Positions 44,596 through 53,743 of a DNA stretch of 64,000 nucleotides are shown in pieces. A program made the translations under genes and the position numbers. Source of the stretch: Verrucomicrobiia bacterium. Lineage in GTDB: Bacteria; Verrucomicrobiota; Verrucomicrobiia; Opitutales; Cerasicoccaceae. How positions within the stretch are numbered: position 1 is the stretch's first letter; every line of letters starts with the position of its first letter. Location of the stretch: positions 1 through 64,000 of the forward strand of contig JAUIAM010000013.1 of assembly GCA_030425485.1 (NCBI GenBank), given 5' to 3'. The notes under the pieces were generated by a model. That model was not told where the DNA came from. It saw nothing but the letters and a program-made list of their open reading frames with translations, and ran no database searches.

Positions 44596-45383
44596 GTCCG
44601 CTCATCACAGTCATCACCCCCGTTCTCAATGCGGCCAGCTTTATCCAAGGTTGCATGGAGAGCGTCACCGCGCAGGGCTGCAACCGCGTCGTCCACCTGA
44701 TCGTCGATGGCGCCTCAAGCGACGGCACACCCGACATCGTGCGCCGCTATGCCCAAGAGCATTCACACGTGCAGCTCATTTCAGAAAAAGACAGCGGGCA
44801 ATCCGATGCCATGAATCGCGGCATCTCCGCCGCCACCACGCCGTTCATTGGCTTTCTCAACGCTGACGATTACTACGAGCCCGGCACCCTCAACCGCATC
44901 TGCACACTCGCACCGACAATCACCGAGCCCGCTTTCCTGTATGGTAACCTCAAAGTCTGGGGCGATAACGATGCCGACCTCGGACTGCAAAGCCCCGCCC
45001 CCTTCACCCTCCTGAACCTCTGCCTGGGTAAGCCCTTTCCCCTCAATCCCGCCTCCTACTTTTACCACAAATCCCTCCACGAAGTCGCCGGGCCCTACGA
45101 CGTGGACGACCACTACACCATGGACCTGGACTTCCTCTTTCGTGCCAGCATGTACGCCAAGGCCTACTACCATAATGAGCTATGGGGACACTTCCGCCTC
45201 ATCGAGGGCACCAAAACTCTGGGCGAGTTAGCCACCGGCGAAAGCTTTAGGCGGCAGGCAGCTTTGCGTAGAAAATACGCTGCACAGCTCCCCGTGCTCC
45301 AGCGTGCACAGGTCAATATCGCACGCACCCTTGAGCCACTCGCGAAAAAGGTCGCCCGCCGTCTGAAGCGCAACCCGTCATGA
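44592..45383 (+). CDS. Glycosyltransferase family 2
   Basis: 263 residues. SPLITVITPVLNAASFIQGCMESVTAQGCNRVVHLIVDGASSDGTPDIVRRYA is the GT2 WcaA-like start. ISEKDSGQSDAMNRGISAATTPFIGFLNADDYYEPGTL carries the DxD-type motif (NADD near 91). Residues from 150 include FPLNPASYFYHKSLHEVAGPYDVDDHYTMDLDFLFRASM. The basic C-terminus is KKVARRLKRNPS. It overlaps the genes on both sides by 4 bases. Confidence 0.9.
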   Translation: MSPLITVITPVLNAASFIQGCMESVTAQGCNRVVHLIVDGASSDGTPDIVRRYAQEHSHVQLISEKDSGQSDAMNRGISAATTPFIGFLNADDYYEPGTLNRICTLAPTITEPAFLYGNLKVWGDNDADLGLQSPAPFTLLNLCLGKPFPLNPASYFYHKSLHEVAGPYDVDDHYTMDLDFLFRASMYAKAYYHNELWGHFRLIEGTKTLGELATGESFRRQAALRRKYAAQLPVLQRAQVNIARTLEPLAKKVARRLKRNPS

Positions 45384-46411
45384 CTTCCCTATCTGCCAAG
45401 CTGCCCAGCATCAGCGTCGTGATCTGCTGCTACAACAGTGCCTCACGCCTGACTGAGACCCTCCAGCACCTCCAGGCGCAGCAGGTGCCTGCAGGCCTGG
45501 ACTGGGAACTCATCGTAGTCGACAACGCCTCGACCGACGACACCGCAGCCGTTGCCCAGGAGGTGTGGGGCAGCAACCCCGTGGCCCCGATGCGCGTGGT
45601 GCCCGAGCCTACGCCCGGCCTCAGCCATGCCCGCGCACGTGGCGCAGCAGAGGCACGACACGATATTATCGCACTGGTGGACGACGACAACTGGACTCCA
45701 CCGCACTGGCTGGCTCGTGTAGCAGCCATTTTTCGAGATACGCCGATGGTAGGCGTGGTCGGCGGCCCCACAACCGAGGTGTGCGAAGTCGAACCACCCG
45801 CCTGGTTTGACGCGCTCAAGGGCAACTACGCCGTCTATGCGCTGGATTCGCCCGGTGGCGTGGTCGAGCAGGCTGTCTGCGGCGCTGGCCTGTGTTTCCG
45901 CCGGGAGGCCTGGGAGCAACTCCTCGCGGAAGGCTACACCGGCATACTCACAGACCGCAAAGGAAAGGAGCTCAGTTCGGGGGGAGACTTCGAAACATGC
46001 GCGGCTCTCCGCCTGGCCGGATGGAAAATCTGGTACGACCCAGACCTGCTCATCGAGCACTTCATCCCCGCCGAACGCCTGAACTGGGACTACCTCTGCC
46101 GTCTCAACAGCGGCTTTGGCAAACAGTCCGTTTATCTCGATGCCTACCACGCCGTGCTGCCCAGTTTTTGCCAAAGCAAAGTCGCCAGCGATTCGTGGGT
46201 CAAAGAGAGCCTCAAATGCATAAAAGCCCTCCTCGGCCTCGCACCGCAAGTTATGCTCCGCCCAAACTCGAAGCTAGAGGGAGATACCGCGCACCTCGTT
46301 TGGCTCAACCAACTCACGCGCCTCAAAACACTCTTACGCGAGAAGTCCAACATCCGCACGCTGCGCCAGGGCATCAAACATGCTGCTTGGAATAAACTAT
46401 TTCGACGATGA
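45380..46411 (+). CDS. Glycosyltransferase family 2
   Basis: 343 residues. PSISVVICCYNSASRLTETLQHLQAQ starts the GT-A fold, then IVVDNASTDDTAAVAQEVW, GLSHARARGAAEARHDIIALVDDDNWTPPHWL (VDDD motif near 99) and VEQAVCGAGLCFRREAWEQLLAEGYTG. The C-terminal 90 residues are basic, with a possible amphipathic helix near 285-300. After it comes an 81-bp gap, the largest between glycosyltransferase genes in the cluster. Confidence 0.9.
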   Translation: MTSLSAKLPSISVVICCYNSASRLTETLQHLQAQQVPAGLDWELIVVDNASTDDTAAVAQEVWGSNPVAPMRVVPEPTPGLSHARARGAAEARHDIIALVDDDNWTPPHWLARVAAIFRDTPMVGVVGGPTTEVCEVEPPAWFDALKGNYAVYALDSPGGVVEQAVCGAGLCFRREAWEQLLAEGYTGILTDRKGKELSSGGDFETCAALRLAGWKIWYDPDLLIEHFIPAERLNWDYLCRLNSGFGKQSVYLDAYHAVLPSFCQSKVASDSWVKESLKCIKALLGLAPQVMLRPNSKLEGDTAHLVWLNQLTRLKTLLREKSNIRTLRQGIKHAAWNKLFRR

Positions 46412-46492
46412 CCTGAAAGAGGCTTTCCTGAAACGCTTCCCCACTGTATTAACTGCAACTGGATAACCCAACTTCAACTAACCGGAATCACT

Positions 46493-47182
46493 ATGCCACG
46501 CCCGAACTGTATGGTTTTCGCCGCCAAGCATCTCCCCCCGCAGGAGATCACTGGCAAGGAGGTGCTCGAAGTCGGTGCCTGCGACTTCAACGGCTCCATC
46601 AAGCCCTACCTCATGCACCACGATCCCAAGAGCTACCTCGGCATTGACATGATCGAAGGCCCCTGCGTGGACAAGGTCATGAACGCCGACGACCTCGAAA
46701 AGGAATTCGGCCCCGAGCGCTTCGACATCGTCATGTCCATTGAGATGATGGAGCACACGCGCTGGTGGCGCAGATCGCTGACCAACATGAAGCGCGTCGT
46801 ACGCCGCGGTGGTCTGCTGCTCATCACCTCACCCGCCCGGGGCTACCTCTACCACGGCTACCCCCACGACTTCTGGCGCTACGAGATGGAGGACATCGAA
46901 AAGATGCTGGCCGACTTTGAGATCATCGGCCTGGAACGCGACGAGAGCGGCCCTGGCACCTTTGTCATCGCTCGCAAGCCCATGGACTACACCGAGTGCG
47001 ACCTGAGCGACATCGAACTCTTTAGCGTCGTCACCGGTGACCGCAGACGCGAACTGACCGAGGAAGACTTTAAGAGCAAGTACTTCAAGCGCGTGGCCTT
47101 CAAGGTTCGCCTCAAAGATTTCGTAGAACGCACCTATCGCGGGATCGGCCGCACCGTGGGCAAACTCCTCGGCCTGAAGTAA
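46493..47182 (+). CDS. SAM-dependent methyltransferase (class I, type 11-like)
   Basis: 229 residues. The SAM motif I region is GKEVLEVGACDFNGSIKPYLMHHDPKSYLGIDMIEGPCVDKV. FDIVMSIEMMEHTRWWRRSLTNMKRVVRRGGLLLITSPARG is the motif II/III area of class I methyltransferases, and YHGYPHDFWRYEMEDIEKMLADF is a pattern seen in glycan-cluster methyltransferases. The 81-bp gap upstream may hold a separate ribosome-loading site; the next gene begins 6 bases later. Presumed sugar or chain-end methylation. Confidence 0.87.
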   Translation: MPRPNCMVFAAKHLPPQEITGKEVLEVGACDFNGSIKPYLMHHDPKSYLGIDMIEGPCVDKVMNADDLEKEFGPERFDIVMSIEMMEHTRWWRRSLTNMKRVVRRGGLLLITSPARGYLYHGYPHDFWRYEMEDIEKMLADFEIIGLERDESGPGTFVIARKPMDYTECDLSDIELFSVVTGDRRRELTEEDFKSKYFKRVAFKVRLKDFVERTYRGIGRTVGKLLGLK

Positions 47183-47188
47183 CCCATC

Positions 47189-48049
47189 ATGAAGCTCGAA
47201 AAAATCATCACTCTGGGTAACGAACCCGTGCGCCTTCCCCTGCTGGCCATGATCCGCTCGCTGCGTTCGGTGGGCTGCGATTTGCCCGTCTGGGTCATCC
47301 CCTACGACGACCGCACCTTCGACCTGCCCGCCGGCTGCAAATGGTGGAAGAACGACGAGATTTGCGACTTCATCGAAAAGGAAGGCGGACGCCCCGTCAT
47401 GCGTAAATACCAGTGCATGATCGAGGCCAACTACCAGTTCGTCGATTCCGATATCGTCTTTTTGCGCAACCCGGCAGAAGTCCTGCAACCCTGCGAGGGC
47501 TGGGTGGCCAGTTGCTGCCATTGGCACAACCCCGGACACACCTACACCGAGCACTCCCTCCCTCTCATCAAGGCACGCTCCACCACCTGGCAGCGACTCA
47601 TCTTCAACACCGGGCAATTCGCCTGCGACCGTGCCCTGTACGACATCGATAGTTTCAAGCGCACGGCCACCCACCCCGATTACTGCCCCACCATCCTGGA
47701 CGACCCCTACCACGAGCAGCCGGGGATAAACCTCCTCGTCCACCTCTCCGGTGTGCCCATCAGCAACCTCACCCTCCCCCCCGCCAACATGGAGTCCACC
47801 TGGGCTGGTGACTACCACGATGCTGACTACGAGCGATTCTGGCAGGTTGAAGCCCGCAAGCCCTACCTCATGCACTGGGCGGGCGAAAAGATGAGCCCCG
47901 AGCGGCCCATCTCTGAGCTCTTTTTCCAATACTTGACCGAGGACGAACAGCAGCAATTTCTCGAATCTCAGCACGAGGGATCGCCCTCCACCGCACGCCG
48001 CCTGAAGCAGAAAATCCGCGCTGCCTGGCACGCCTTGAAGGACTCATGA
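47189..48049 (+). CDS. GT-A-type nucleotide-sugar transferase-like protein
   Basis: 286 residues. It starts MKLEKIITLGNEPVRLPLLAMIRSLRSVGCDLPVWVIPYDDRTFDLP. The central segment RKYQCMIEANYQFVDSDIVFLRNPAEVL contains the DSD metal motif (near 90), with Arg-Lys-Tyr preceding it as in GT8-like and capsule-sugar transferases. IFNTGQFACDRALYD and the final YLMHWAGEKMSPERPI support a GT-A fold. I do not recognise a named family. It lies within the operon, overlapping the next gene by 4 bases. Confidence 0.75.
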   Translation: MKLEKIITLGNEPVRLPLLAMIRSLRSVGCDLPVWVIPYDDRTFDLPAGCKWWKNDEICDFIEKEGGRPVMRKYQCMIEANYQFVDSDIVFLRNPAEVLQPCEGWVASCCHWHNPGHTYTEHSLPLIKARSTTWQRLIFNTGQFACDRALYDIDSFKRTATHPDYCPTILDDPYHEQPGINLLVHLSGVPISNLTLPPANMESTWAGDYHDADYERFWQVEARKPYLMHWAGEKMSPERPISELFFQYLTEDEQQQFLESQHEGSPSTARRLKQKIRAAWHALKDS

Positions 48050-48882
48050 GCCGACCACGGATTTCCGTCGTCATCCCCACCTACCAGCGCAACGACTTGC
48101 TGGCCAAATGCCTTGCCGCGCTCGCTCCCGGCACGCAGCATACGGTCGGCGACTACGAAGTCATCGTGACCGATGACGGACGCACAAACACCGCCGAGCA
48201 ACTCGTGCACGAGCAGTTCCCGTGGGCCATCTGGACACAGGGGCCACAGCGGGGCCCAGCGGCCAACCGTAACCACGGCGCCTCCTTGGCCCAAGCAGAC
48301 TGGTTGGCCTTTACCGACGATGACTGCATCCCGCGCCCCGGATGGCTAAAGGCACTACTCACCGCCACCGCCAGTGGCCACAGCGTCTACGAAGGCCGCA
48401 CCACGACAGACTTACCCATTAAGGGCCCGCGCTGGCAAGCCCCCGTCAACGAGTCCGGCGGCTACCTCTGGTCCTGCAACCTGCTGCTCACGCGCGAACT
48501 CTTCAACCAGTTGGACGGCTTCGACGAAGCCTTCCCCTACCCGCATCAGGAAGACGTCGACCTGCGCATCCGCATCAAGCAGCTTGGCCAGAGCTGGAGC
48601 TTTGTCCCCGAGGCAGAGGTTTTCCACCCTCAACGGCCCGCCATCCCCTGGCACAAGCGCGCCCGCGCACAGCAGTCCGGTGTCTACCTCTGCCACAAGC
48701 ACGGTCAGCCCCTGAGCTTTGCCAACATCGACCCTCTCTCCTCGCTGCGCGCCATCAAGCGCACCCTGCTTGGCCCGGGATCAGCCTGGGATAAATTCAC
48801 CTTCCTCTGCGGCATTCTGGCCGAGCAGTGCTACCTGCTGGTCAAAGTTCCGTATTGGAAATCTCAATACAACAAGCGGTGA
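48046..48882 (+). CDS. Glycosyltransferase family 2
   Basis: 278 residues. RISVVIPTYQRNDLLAKCLAALAPG, YEVIVTDDGRTNTAEQLV, GPQRGPAANRNHGASLAQADWLAFTDDDCIPRPGWL (DDDC metal motif near 92), and GYLWSCNLLLTRELFNQLDGFDEAFPYPHQEDVDLRIRIKQLGQSWSFVPEAEVFHP, with the catalytic ED pair. Overlaps both neighbours by 4 bases (ATGA before, GTGA after). Confidence 0.92.
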   Translation: MSRPRISVVIPTYQRNDLLAKCLAALAPGTQHTVGDYEVIVTDDGRTNTAEQLVHEQFPWAIWTQGPQRGPAANRNHGASLAQADWLAFTDDDCIPRPGWLKALLTATASGHSVYEGRTTTDLPIKGPRWQAPVNESGGYLWSCNLLLTRELFNQLDGFDEAFPYPHQEDVDLRIRIKQLGQSWSFVPEAEVFHPQRPAIPWHKRARAQQSGVYLCHKHGQPLSFANIDPLSSLRAIKRTLLGPGSAWDKFTFLCGILAEQCYLLVKVPYWKSQYNKR

Positions 48883-50018
48883 GAATTGCCTTTATCTGCG
48901 GCTGCCTGGAACCCGGGCGTGACGGCGTAGGAGACTACACCCGTCTCCTCTCGGCTGCCGTGCGTGCGCAGGGCCACGACACGCTGGAGATCGCCCTGCG
49001 CGATGAGCATACCAGCCAAGCAAAGCAGAACAACCGCTACTTAGATGCACTTGCCAATCCCGAGGAGCGCACCCATTGCCTGGAGCAGCTTCGGCTCTTC
49101 GCCCCAGACTGGGTTAGCCTGCAATTCGTCCCCTATGCCCTCCACCCCCGCGGCCTGCCTCGCGAACTCCCGGGGTTCTTACGAGAAGCCGCCGGACACT
49201 GGCGTTGGCAGGTCATGTTTCACGAAATCTGGATCGGCTGCAAACGTGGCGCACCACTTAAGGAGCGACTCATGGGCATGGCGCAGCGACACCTCATCCG
49301 CCGGGCCACGCACGCCATCAAGCCCGCAGTCGTCCACAGTCATGCCCGCCCCTACCGCGAGCTTTTAAGCAAACTGGGGCTACCGGCTCGCCCGCTTCCG
49401 CTCTTTGGTAATATCCCTGTCGCCTTGGCCGACGGATTCGGCGATCAAGTCGACGATGCGCTCGAAAAGCGCCTTGCTACTGTACTCGGCTGGAGTCCGG
49501 ACGACAGCACGCCCACGCATCTCGGTGGCATTTTTGGCACGCTCCACCCGGAGTGGCCGCCCGAACCGCTTTTGAGCAACCTGCGCAACAGCGGAAAGCA
49601 ACACGGTCGCCGCATTGGCCTGCTCCACTTCGGCAGCATCGGCAGTGCGGGATATATCTGGAATGCCCTGCTCTCCGCGAACGACGACCACCTCCGCCTT
49701 GGTGCACTCGGGCGCCTGAGCCCAGAGGAAGCTTCTCGCCTTATGCAGCGGCTAGACTTCGGTGTCGCCGCCTCCCCTCGTGCCTTGATTGAGAAAAGCG
49801 GCAGCGCCACCGCCATGCTTGAGCACGGGCTACCGGTGCTCATCAACCGCGACGACGTCAGCTACCCGGCAGTTCCACCCTTGAGCGAACTCCCAGACCC
49901 CCTGCTGTTCGACGCCAGTTCAACCTTACCCGCTAATTTCTTTTCCCTGGCCAAGCGCCCCCCCGCCTCGCGTCTCACTGCCGTGGCCGAGCAGTTCTTG
50001 AACGACCTCAGCGAATGA
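48879..50018 (+). CDS. GT-B-type glycosyltransferase-like protein (GTG start)
   Basis: 379 residues from GTG 48879, overlapping the previous stop as GTGA. The product begins VRIAFICGCLEPGRDGVGDYTRLLSAAVRAQGHDTLEIAL, the N-terminal half-site of GT4-like enzymes, followed by FAPDWVSLQFVPYALHPRGLP and VMFHEIWIGCKRGAPLKERLMGMAQRHLIRRA. The donor half is divergent (IGLLHFGSIGSAGYIWNALL, RLDFGVAASPRALIEKSGSATAMLEHGLPVLINRDDV, with a variant EX7E region). Upstream ATG starts would extend into the preceding gene. Activity is likely but unproven. Confidence 0.8.
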   Translation: MRIAFICGCLEPGRDGVGDYTRLLSAAVRAQGHDTLEIALRDEHTSQAKQNNRYLDALANPEERTHCLEQLRLFAPDWVSLQFVPYALHPRGLPRELPGFLREAAGHWRWQVMFHEIWIGCKRGAPLKERLMGMAQRHLIRRATHAIKPAVVHSHARPYRELLSKLGLPARPLPLFGNIPVALADGFGDQVDDALEKRLATVLGWSPDDSTPTHLGGIFGTLHPEWPPEPLLSNLRNSGKQHGRRIGLLHFGSIGSAGYIWNALLSANDDHLRLGALGRLSPEEASRLMQRLDFGVAASPRALIEKSGSATAMLEHGLPVLINRDDVSYPAVPPLSELPDPLLFDASSTLPANFFSLAKRPPASRLTAVAEQFLNDLSE

Positions 50019-51256
50019 TTGCCATCAGCCATCCGACGGGAAACCAGAACCTGCGCCACGCCATGCGGGCCATGCAGGAGGCCTCGCTACTACACAGTTT
50101 CCATACCACGCTGGGCTTTTCAGTTGATACCCATCCTGAGCACTGGCCGCTTCCAGCCCGATTCCCCCAACTCCTGAGCAAGCGCAAGTACGCGGTATCG
50201 AAAAAACAACTACACACCTCCCCTTGCCGCGAAATCATTCGCAGTCTACTCATCAAGCACCCAGACAATCCGCTGGTACGGCACGAGACGGGCCCATGCA
50301 GCGTTGACGGCGTGTACCACGCACTGGACAGAAAGCTGGCACGCTACCTCAAGCTCCACGCTTCGGAGCTGAGTGCTGTTTACGGCTACGAAGATGGCTG
50401 CCTCGCCCACTTCCGTCAGGCCAAGGCCGCGGGACTGACCACTTTATACGAGCTCCCCATCGCCTACGGCCCTTATGCCCAGGCCGTTTTGCAAAAGGAG
50501 GCCGAGCGCTGGCCCGACTGGGAGCCGACCCTCATCTCGACCCGAGACTCCGCAGCCAAAATGCAGCGCAAGCAGCAGGAGCTCGAGCTGGCTGATGTCA
50601 TCATCACGCCCAGCGCCTTCGTGGAACAGTCCATTCCCGAGGAGCTACTCCACGGCAGGCAAGTGCTGCGCATGCCCTACGGCATCGAAGAGCCGCGCGC
50701 GGAGCATGCCCCCGACACCGACAGCCGCCGCCCCATCCGGGTGCTCTACGTCGGCGCCCTCAGCCAGCGAAAAGGCCTGGCAGACCTCTTCGAGGCGTGG
50801 AAGCTCGCCGACCTGCACGGGGCCGAACTCCACATCATCGGCTCGCTGCTGATGCCTGAAAGTTTCTATCGTGAGCGCTGTCCCGGTGCGATCCTTCACG
50901 GTCCACAGGGCCGAAATCGCGTACTTGAGATGATGGACCAGTGCAACGCGCTCGCGCTGCCGTCACTCATCGAAGGACGCGCGCTGGTCCAGCTCGAAGC
51001 CCTTGGTCGCGGACTGCCGCTCATCATTACACCCAACACAGGAGGCGACGACCTGATCGAGGAACGGCAGACTGGCCTCACCACCCCTATCCGCGACCCG
51101 CAGGCTCTAGCCGACAAGCTTAAATGGTTTCATGAGAATCGGGACCTACTCCCGGCCATGAAGCGGGCTTGTCTTGAAAAAGCGCGGCAAACCAGTTGGC
51201 TTAACTATCGCAAACAATTAGCCGATGCACTGAAGCAACTCGGCAACTCGAAGTAA
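50015..51256 (+). CDS. Glycosyltransferase family 4
   Basis: 413 residues. The N-terminus is short and atypical (MIAISHPTGNQNLRHAMRAMQEASLLHSFHTTLGF), then VYGYEDGCLAHFRQAKAAGLTTLYELPIAY and ADVIITPSAFVEQSIPEELLHGRQVLRMPYGIE. The donor domain is clear: RPIRVLYVGALSQRKGLADLFEAWKLADLHGAELHIIGSLL, CNALALPSLIEGRALVQLEALGRGLPLIITPNTGGDDLI, with an E-x7-E-type motif. The next gene begins 1 base after the stop. Confidence 0.92.
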   Translation: MIAISHPTGNQNLRHAMRAMQEASLLHSFHTTLGFSVDTHPEHWPLPARFPQLLSKRKYAVSKKQLHTSPCREIIRSLLIKHPDNPLVRHETGPCSVDGVYHALDRKLARYLKLHASELSAVYGYEDGCLAHFRQAKAAGLTTLYELPIAYGPYAQAVLQKEAERWPDWEPTLISTRDSAAKMQRKQQELELADVIITPSAFVEQSIPEELLHGRQVLRMPYGIEEPRAEHAPDTDSRRPIRVLYVGALSQRKGLADLFEAWKLADLHGAELHIIGSLLMPESFYRERCPGAILHGPQGRNRVLEMMDQCNALALPSLIEGRALVQLEALGRGLPLIITPNTGGDDLIEERQTGLTTPIRDPQALADKLKWFHENRDLLPAMKRACLEKARQTSWLNYRKQLADALKQLGNSK

Positions 51257-51257
51257 T

Positions 51258-52595
51258 ATGGCAGGCACCAGTCCAAAGCGCATGATTAAAAACCTCCTGT
51301 GGGTTTATATCTTCCTGCTCATCTTCGAGGGTGCCCTCCGTAAGTGGTTCCTGCCTCCGCTGTCCACGCCCCTGCTTATCGTGCGCGACCCGATCGTCAT
51401 GCTGATCTATCTCATGGCGGTGCGTGGTAACCTGTTTCCGCAAAACGGATTCGTGGCAGCAACGATCATGATGGCCTTTATGGCCTTCCTCTTTGGCCTG
51501 ATTGCGCCGGGTTCCAGTGTCATCGTCACCCTCTACGGGCTCCGCATCGACTTTCTCCAGATCCCGCTGATATTTGTCATCGGCAAAGCGCTCGACTACC
51601 GGGACTGCGTGCAAATAGGCCGCGTGCTTATCATCCTGGCCATACCGCAGATCCTGATTATGGCGCTCCAATTTGCCTCGCCCGATGGCGCCTTTATCAA
51701 CCGCCAAGTCGGTGGTGGTGAGGGTATCATGGGTGCATTGGGTAAGAATCGACCACCCGGCACGTTCTCCTTCATCACGGGTCCGGCGGCCTACTTCCCG
51801 CTGGTCCTGGCCTTCGTCATCGGGCTCATGATCCATGAGGGCAAAAAGTACACGATCCTCTGTGCCGCGGGTGCCGTGGCTACAGCACTGGCCGTGCCGG
51901 TCTCGATTAGTCGACTGCTGGCCTTCTCCTGTGCCCTGGTCTTGATGGCAGCCGTCTACGCCTTCTACCGCCTGCCCAACTCCCCCAAGATTCTGGTGCG
52001 TGCCGCCGGGGTGGGTGTTGCTATATTGATCGTACTGCCCATGCTGCCGGTCTTCGACGACGCGACGGCGGCCTTTACCGAGCGCCTGACCAGCACGACC
52101 GAGGGCGGCACCGTCAGCGGGATGAGTGATGAAGTCGGCGGACGCTACATGTCTGGCCTGGTTACCTATCCTCTGCGCGCGCTTGAGCATGCCCCGCTAA
52201 CCGGCCACGGCATAGGCAAAGGCTCCAACGTCGGCGCCAAGCTCCTGACCGGGGAGGCCACCTTTCTCATGGGTGAGAGTGAGTGGGAGAAAGCCATCAT
52301 GGAGATGGGCCCGCTTCTCGGTCTTGCCTTCATCATACTGCGCATTTGCCTCACAATCTATATCTTCCGCTTTGCCTTTGGCGCCCTCAAGAGCGGCAAT
52401 GCGCTTCCGCTCTTGATCTATGCAGCGTGCTTCCCACTCATCCTGAATGGTCAGTGGGGACCGCCCATGATTCTCGGCTTCGCCATCCTTGGTGGTGGAC
52501 TCACCCTTGCCTCGACCAAAATCCAGGCGGCGCAGGAGGAAGCCCGGCGCGAGCGCATGCTCCGTGAACAAAGCAACCTGGAAGCCAGTAGCTAA
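51258..52595 (+). CDS. O-antigen polymerase/ligase-like polytopic membrane protein
   Basis: 445 residues with about ten TM segments. It starts LLWVYIFLLIFEGALRKWFLPPLSTPLLIVRDPIVMLIYLMAV, and has a large polar loop near 270-335 (TERLTSTTEGGTVSGMSDEVGGRYMSGLVTYPLRALEHAPLTGHGIGKGSNVG), as in Wzy polymerases and WaaL ligases, which use periplasmic loops with Arg/His/Gly. It is unexpected next to an ABC exporter, whose polymers are finished in the cytoplasm, so a WaaL-like ligase joining polymer to a carrier, or a polymerase for another glycan, are both possible. One base separates it from the upstream gene and it overlaps the next by one base. Confidence 0.82.
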   Translation: MAGTSPKRMIKNLLWVYIFLLIFEGALRKWFLPPLSTPLLIVRDPIVMLIYLMAVRGNLFPQNGFVAATIMMAFMAFLFGLIAPGSSVIVTLYGLRIDFLQIPLIFVIGKALDYRDCVQIGRVLIILAIPQILIMALQFASPDGAFINRQVGGGEGIMGALGKNRPPGTFSFITGPAAYFPLVLAFVIGLMIHEGKKYTILCAAGAVATALAVPVSISRLLAFSCALVLMAAVYAFYRLPNSPKILVRAAGVGVAILIVLPMLPVFDDATAAFTERLTSTTEGGTVSGMSDEVGGRYMSGLVTYPLRALEHAPLTGHGIGKGSNVGAKLLTGEATFLMGESEWEKAIMEMGPLLGLAFIILRICLTIYIFRFAFGALKSGNALPLLIYAACFPLILNGQWGPPMILGFAILGGGLTLASTKIQAAQEEARRERMLREQSNLEASS

Positions 52596-53743
52596 TGGAG
52601 AATAAACTGCACGTCGCACTGGTCACAAACTACCGTCCAGATGGCCAGTACAGCATGCTGCGCTTTGCCGATATGCTGGAGGAGGGCCTGTCTGCTGCGG
52701 GCATCGGGGTAACGCGACTGGAGCCTGCCAAGGTTTTTGGCGGAAAGGGGCCATTAGCCAAATGGCGCGGCTACGCAGACAAGTATCTGCTTTTTCCCCG
52801 GAAACTCCGCCGCGAGCTCAAGCGACTTGCCGCGGCTCATCCGGGCCTGGTCGTCCATGTCACCGACCACGCGAACGCCCCCTATCTGGCGGCTGCCAGC
52901 GGCATGCGGGGCATGATTAACTGCCACGACCTTATGGCGATCAAGTCCGCCCTTGGCCTTGTCCCGCAGAACCCCACGCGCTTCACCGGGCGCATTCTCC
53001 AGCGGTGGATTCTGAAGCACTTGAAGACCGCTCACTACGTGACGTGCATTTCGGAAAAAACGCGCGAAGACCTCCTCACCCTGACGAGTCTCAAGCCCGC
53101 CCAGACCCGCGTCATCTACATGGGCCTTCCCTATGCATTTGAGCCGCAAGCCCACGATCAAGCCGTAGCCAGAATAAGCCCGCTGCAGCAACCGTACGTG
53201 CTCCATGTCGGCTCCGACGCCTGGTACAAGAATCGTTCCGGTACCTTGGGAATTTACCTCAAGCTGCGAAAGACCCGCCCAGAGCTCAGGCTGGCCTTTG
53301 TCGGTCCGCCTGAAGCTTCGCTGGAGGAAACCATCGAAAAGAACATGCTCGGCTCCCATGTCAGCTTCATTCGCGATATAACCGACGAGAAACTCGAAGC
53401 CCTCTACAGCGCAGCCGAGGCCCTGATTTTTCCCTCGTTCGAGGAAGGCTTTGGCTGGCCCATCGCGGAAGCCCAGGCCTGTGGTTGCCCCGCCTTTATT
53501 ACCGACCGTGCGCCCATGACCGAAGTGGGAGGAGACGCCGCAGTCCGCATTCCCCTTGCCCCCGGGAACTATGAAGATCGGGAGCAGTGGGCAGCCGAGT
53601 GCGCTACGATCATCCTGAAAAACTGCGAGCGTCGGGATGCGCTCTGTGCCGCGGGCCTCGAAAATGCCAAGCGTTTTGCCCCTACTGTCATGCTCGAACA
53701 GTACATCGCCACTTACCACACTTTGCTCAATCATTCTTCATGA
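52595..53743 (+). CDS. Glycosyltransferase family 4 (GT1-like)
   Basis: 382 residues. LHVALVTNYRPDGQYSMLRFADMLEEGLSAAGI, VVHVTDHANAPYLAAASGMRGMINCHDLMAIKSALG, then HYVTCISEKTREDLLTLTSLKPAQTRVIYMGLPYAF. Donor half: YVLHVGSDAWYKNRSGTLGIYLKLRKTRPELRLAFVGPPE and AALIFPSFEEGFGWPIAEAQACGCPAFITDRAPMTEVGGDAAVRI, a complete E-x7-E GT4 signature (EEGFGWPIAEAQ). It starts at the last base of the preceding stop and overlaps the next gene by 4 bases. Confidence 0.93.
   Translation: MENKLHVALVTNYRPDGQYSMLRFADMLEEGLSAAGIGVTRLEPAKVFGGKGPLAKWRGYADKYLLFPRKLRRELKRLAAAHPGLVVHVTDHANAPYLAAASGMRGMINCHDLMAIKSALGLVPQNPTRFTGRILQRWILKHLKTAHYVTCISEKTREDLLTLTSLKPAQTRVIYMGLPYAFEPQAHDQAVARISPLQQPYVLHVGSDAWYKNRSGTLGIYLKLRKTRPELRLAFVGPPEASLEETIEKNMLGSHVSFIRDITDEKLEALYSAAEALIFPSFEEGFGWPIAEAQACGCPAFITDRAPMTEVGGDAAVRIPLAPGNYEDREQWAAECATIILKNCERRDALCAAGLENAKRFAPTVMLEQYIATYHTLLNHSS

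Noticed and set aside
48828-48878. Upstream ATG start for the glycosyltransferase ending at 50018
   Set aside because: It lies within the preceding gene and adds 17 residues before the typical VRIAFICG start; the GTG overlapping the stop fits the cluster's coupling pattern.
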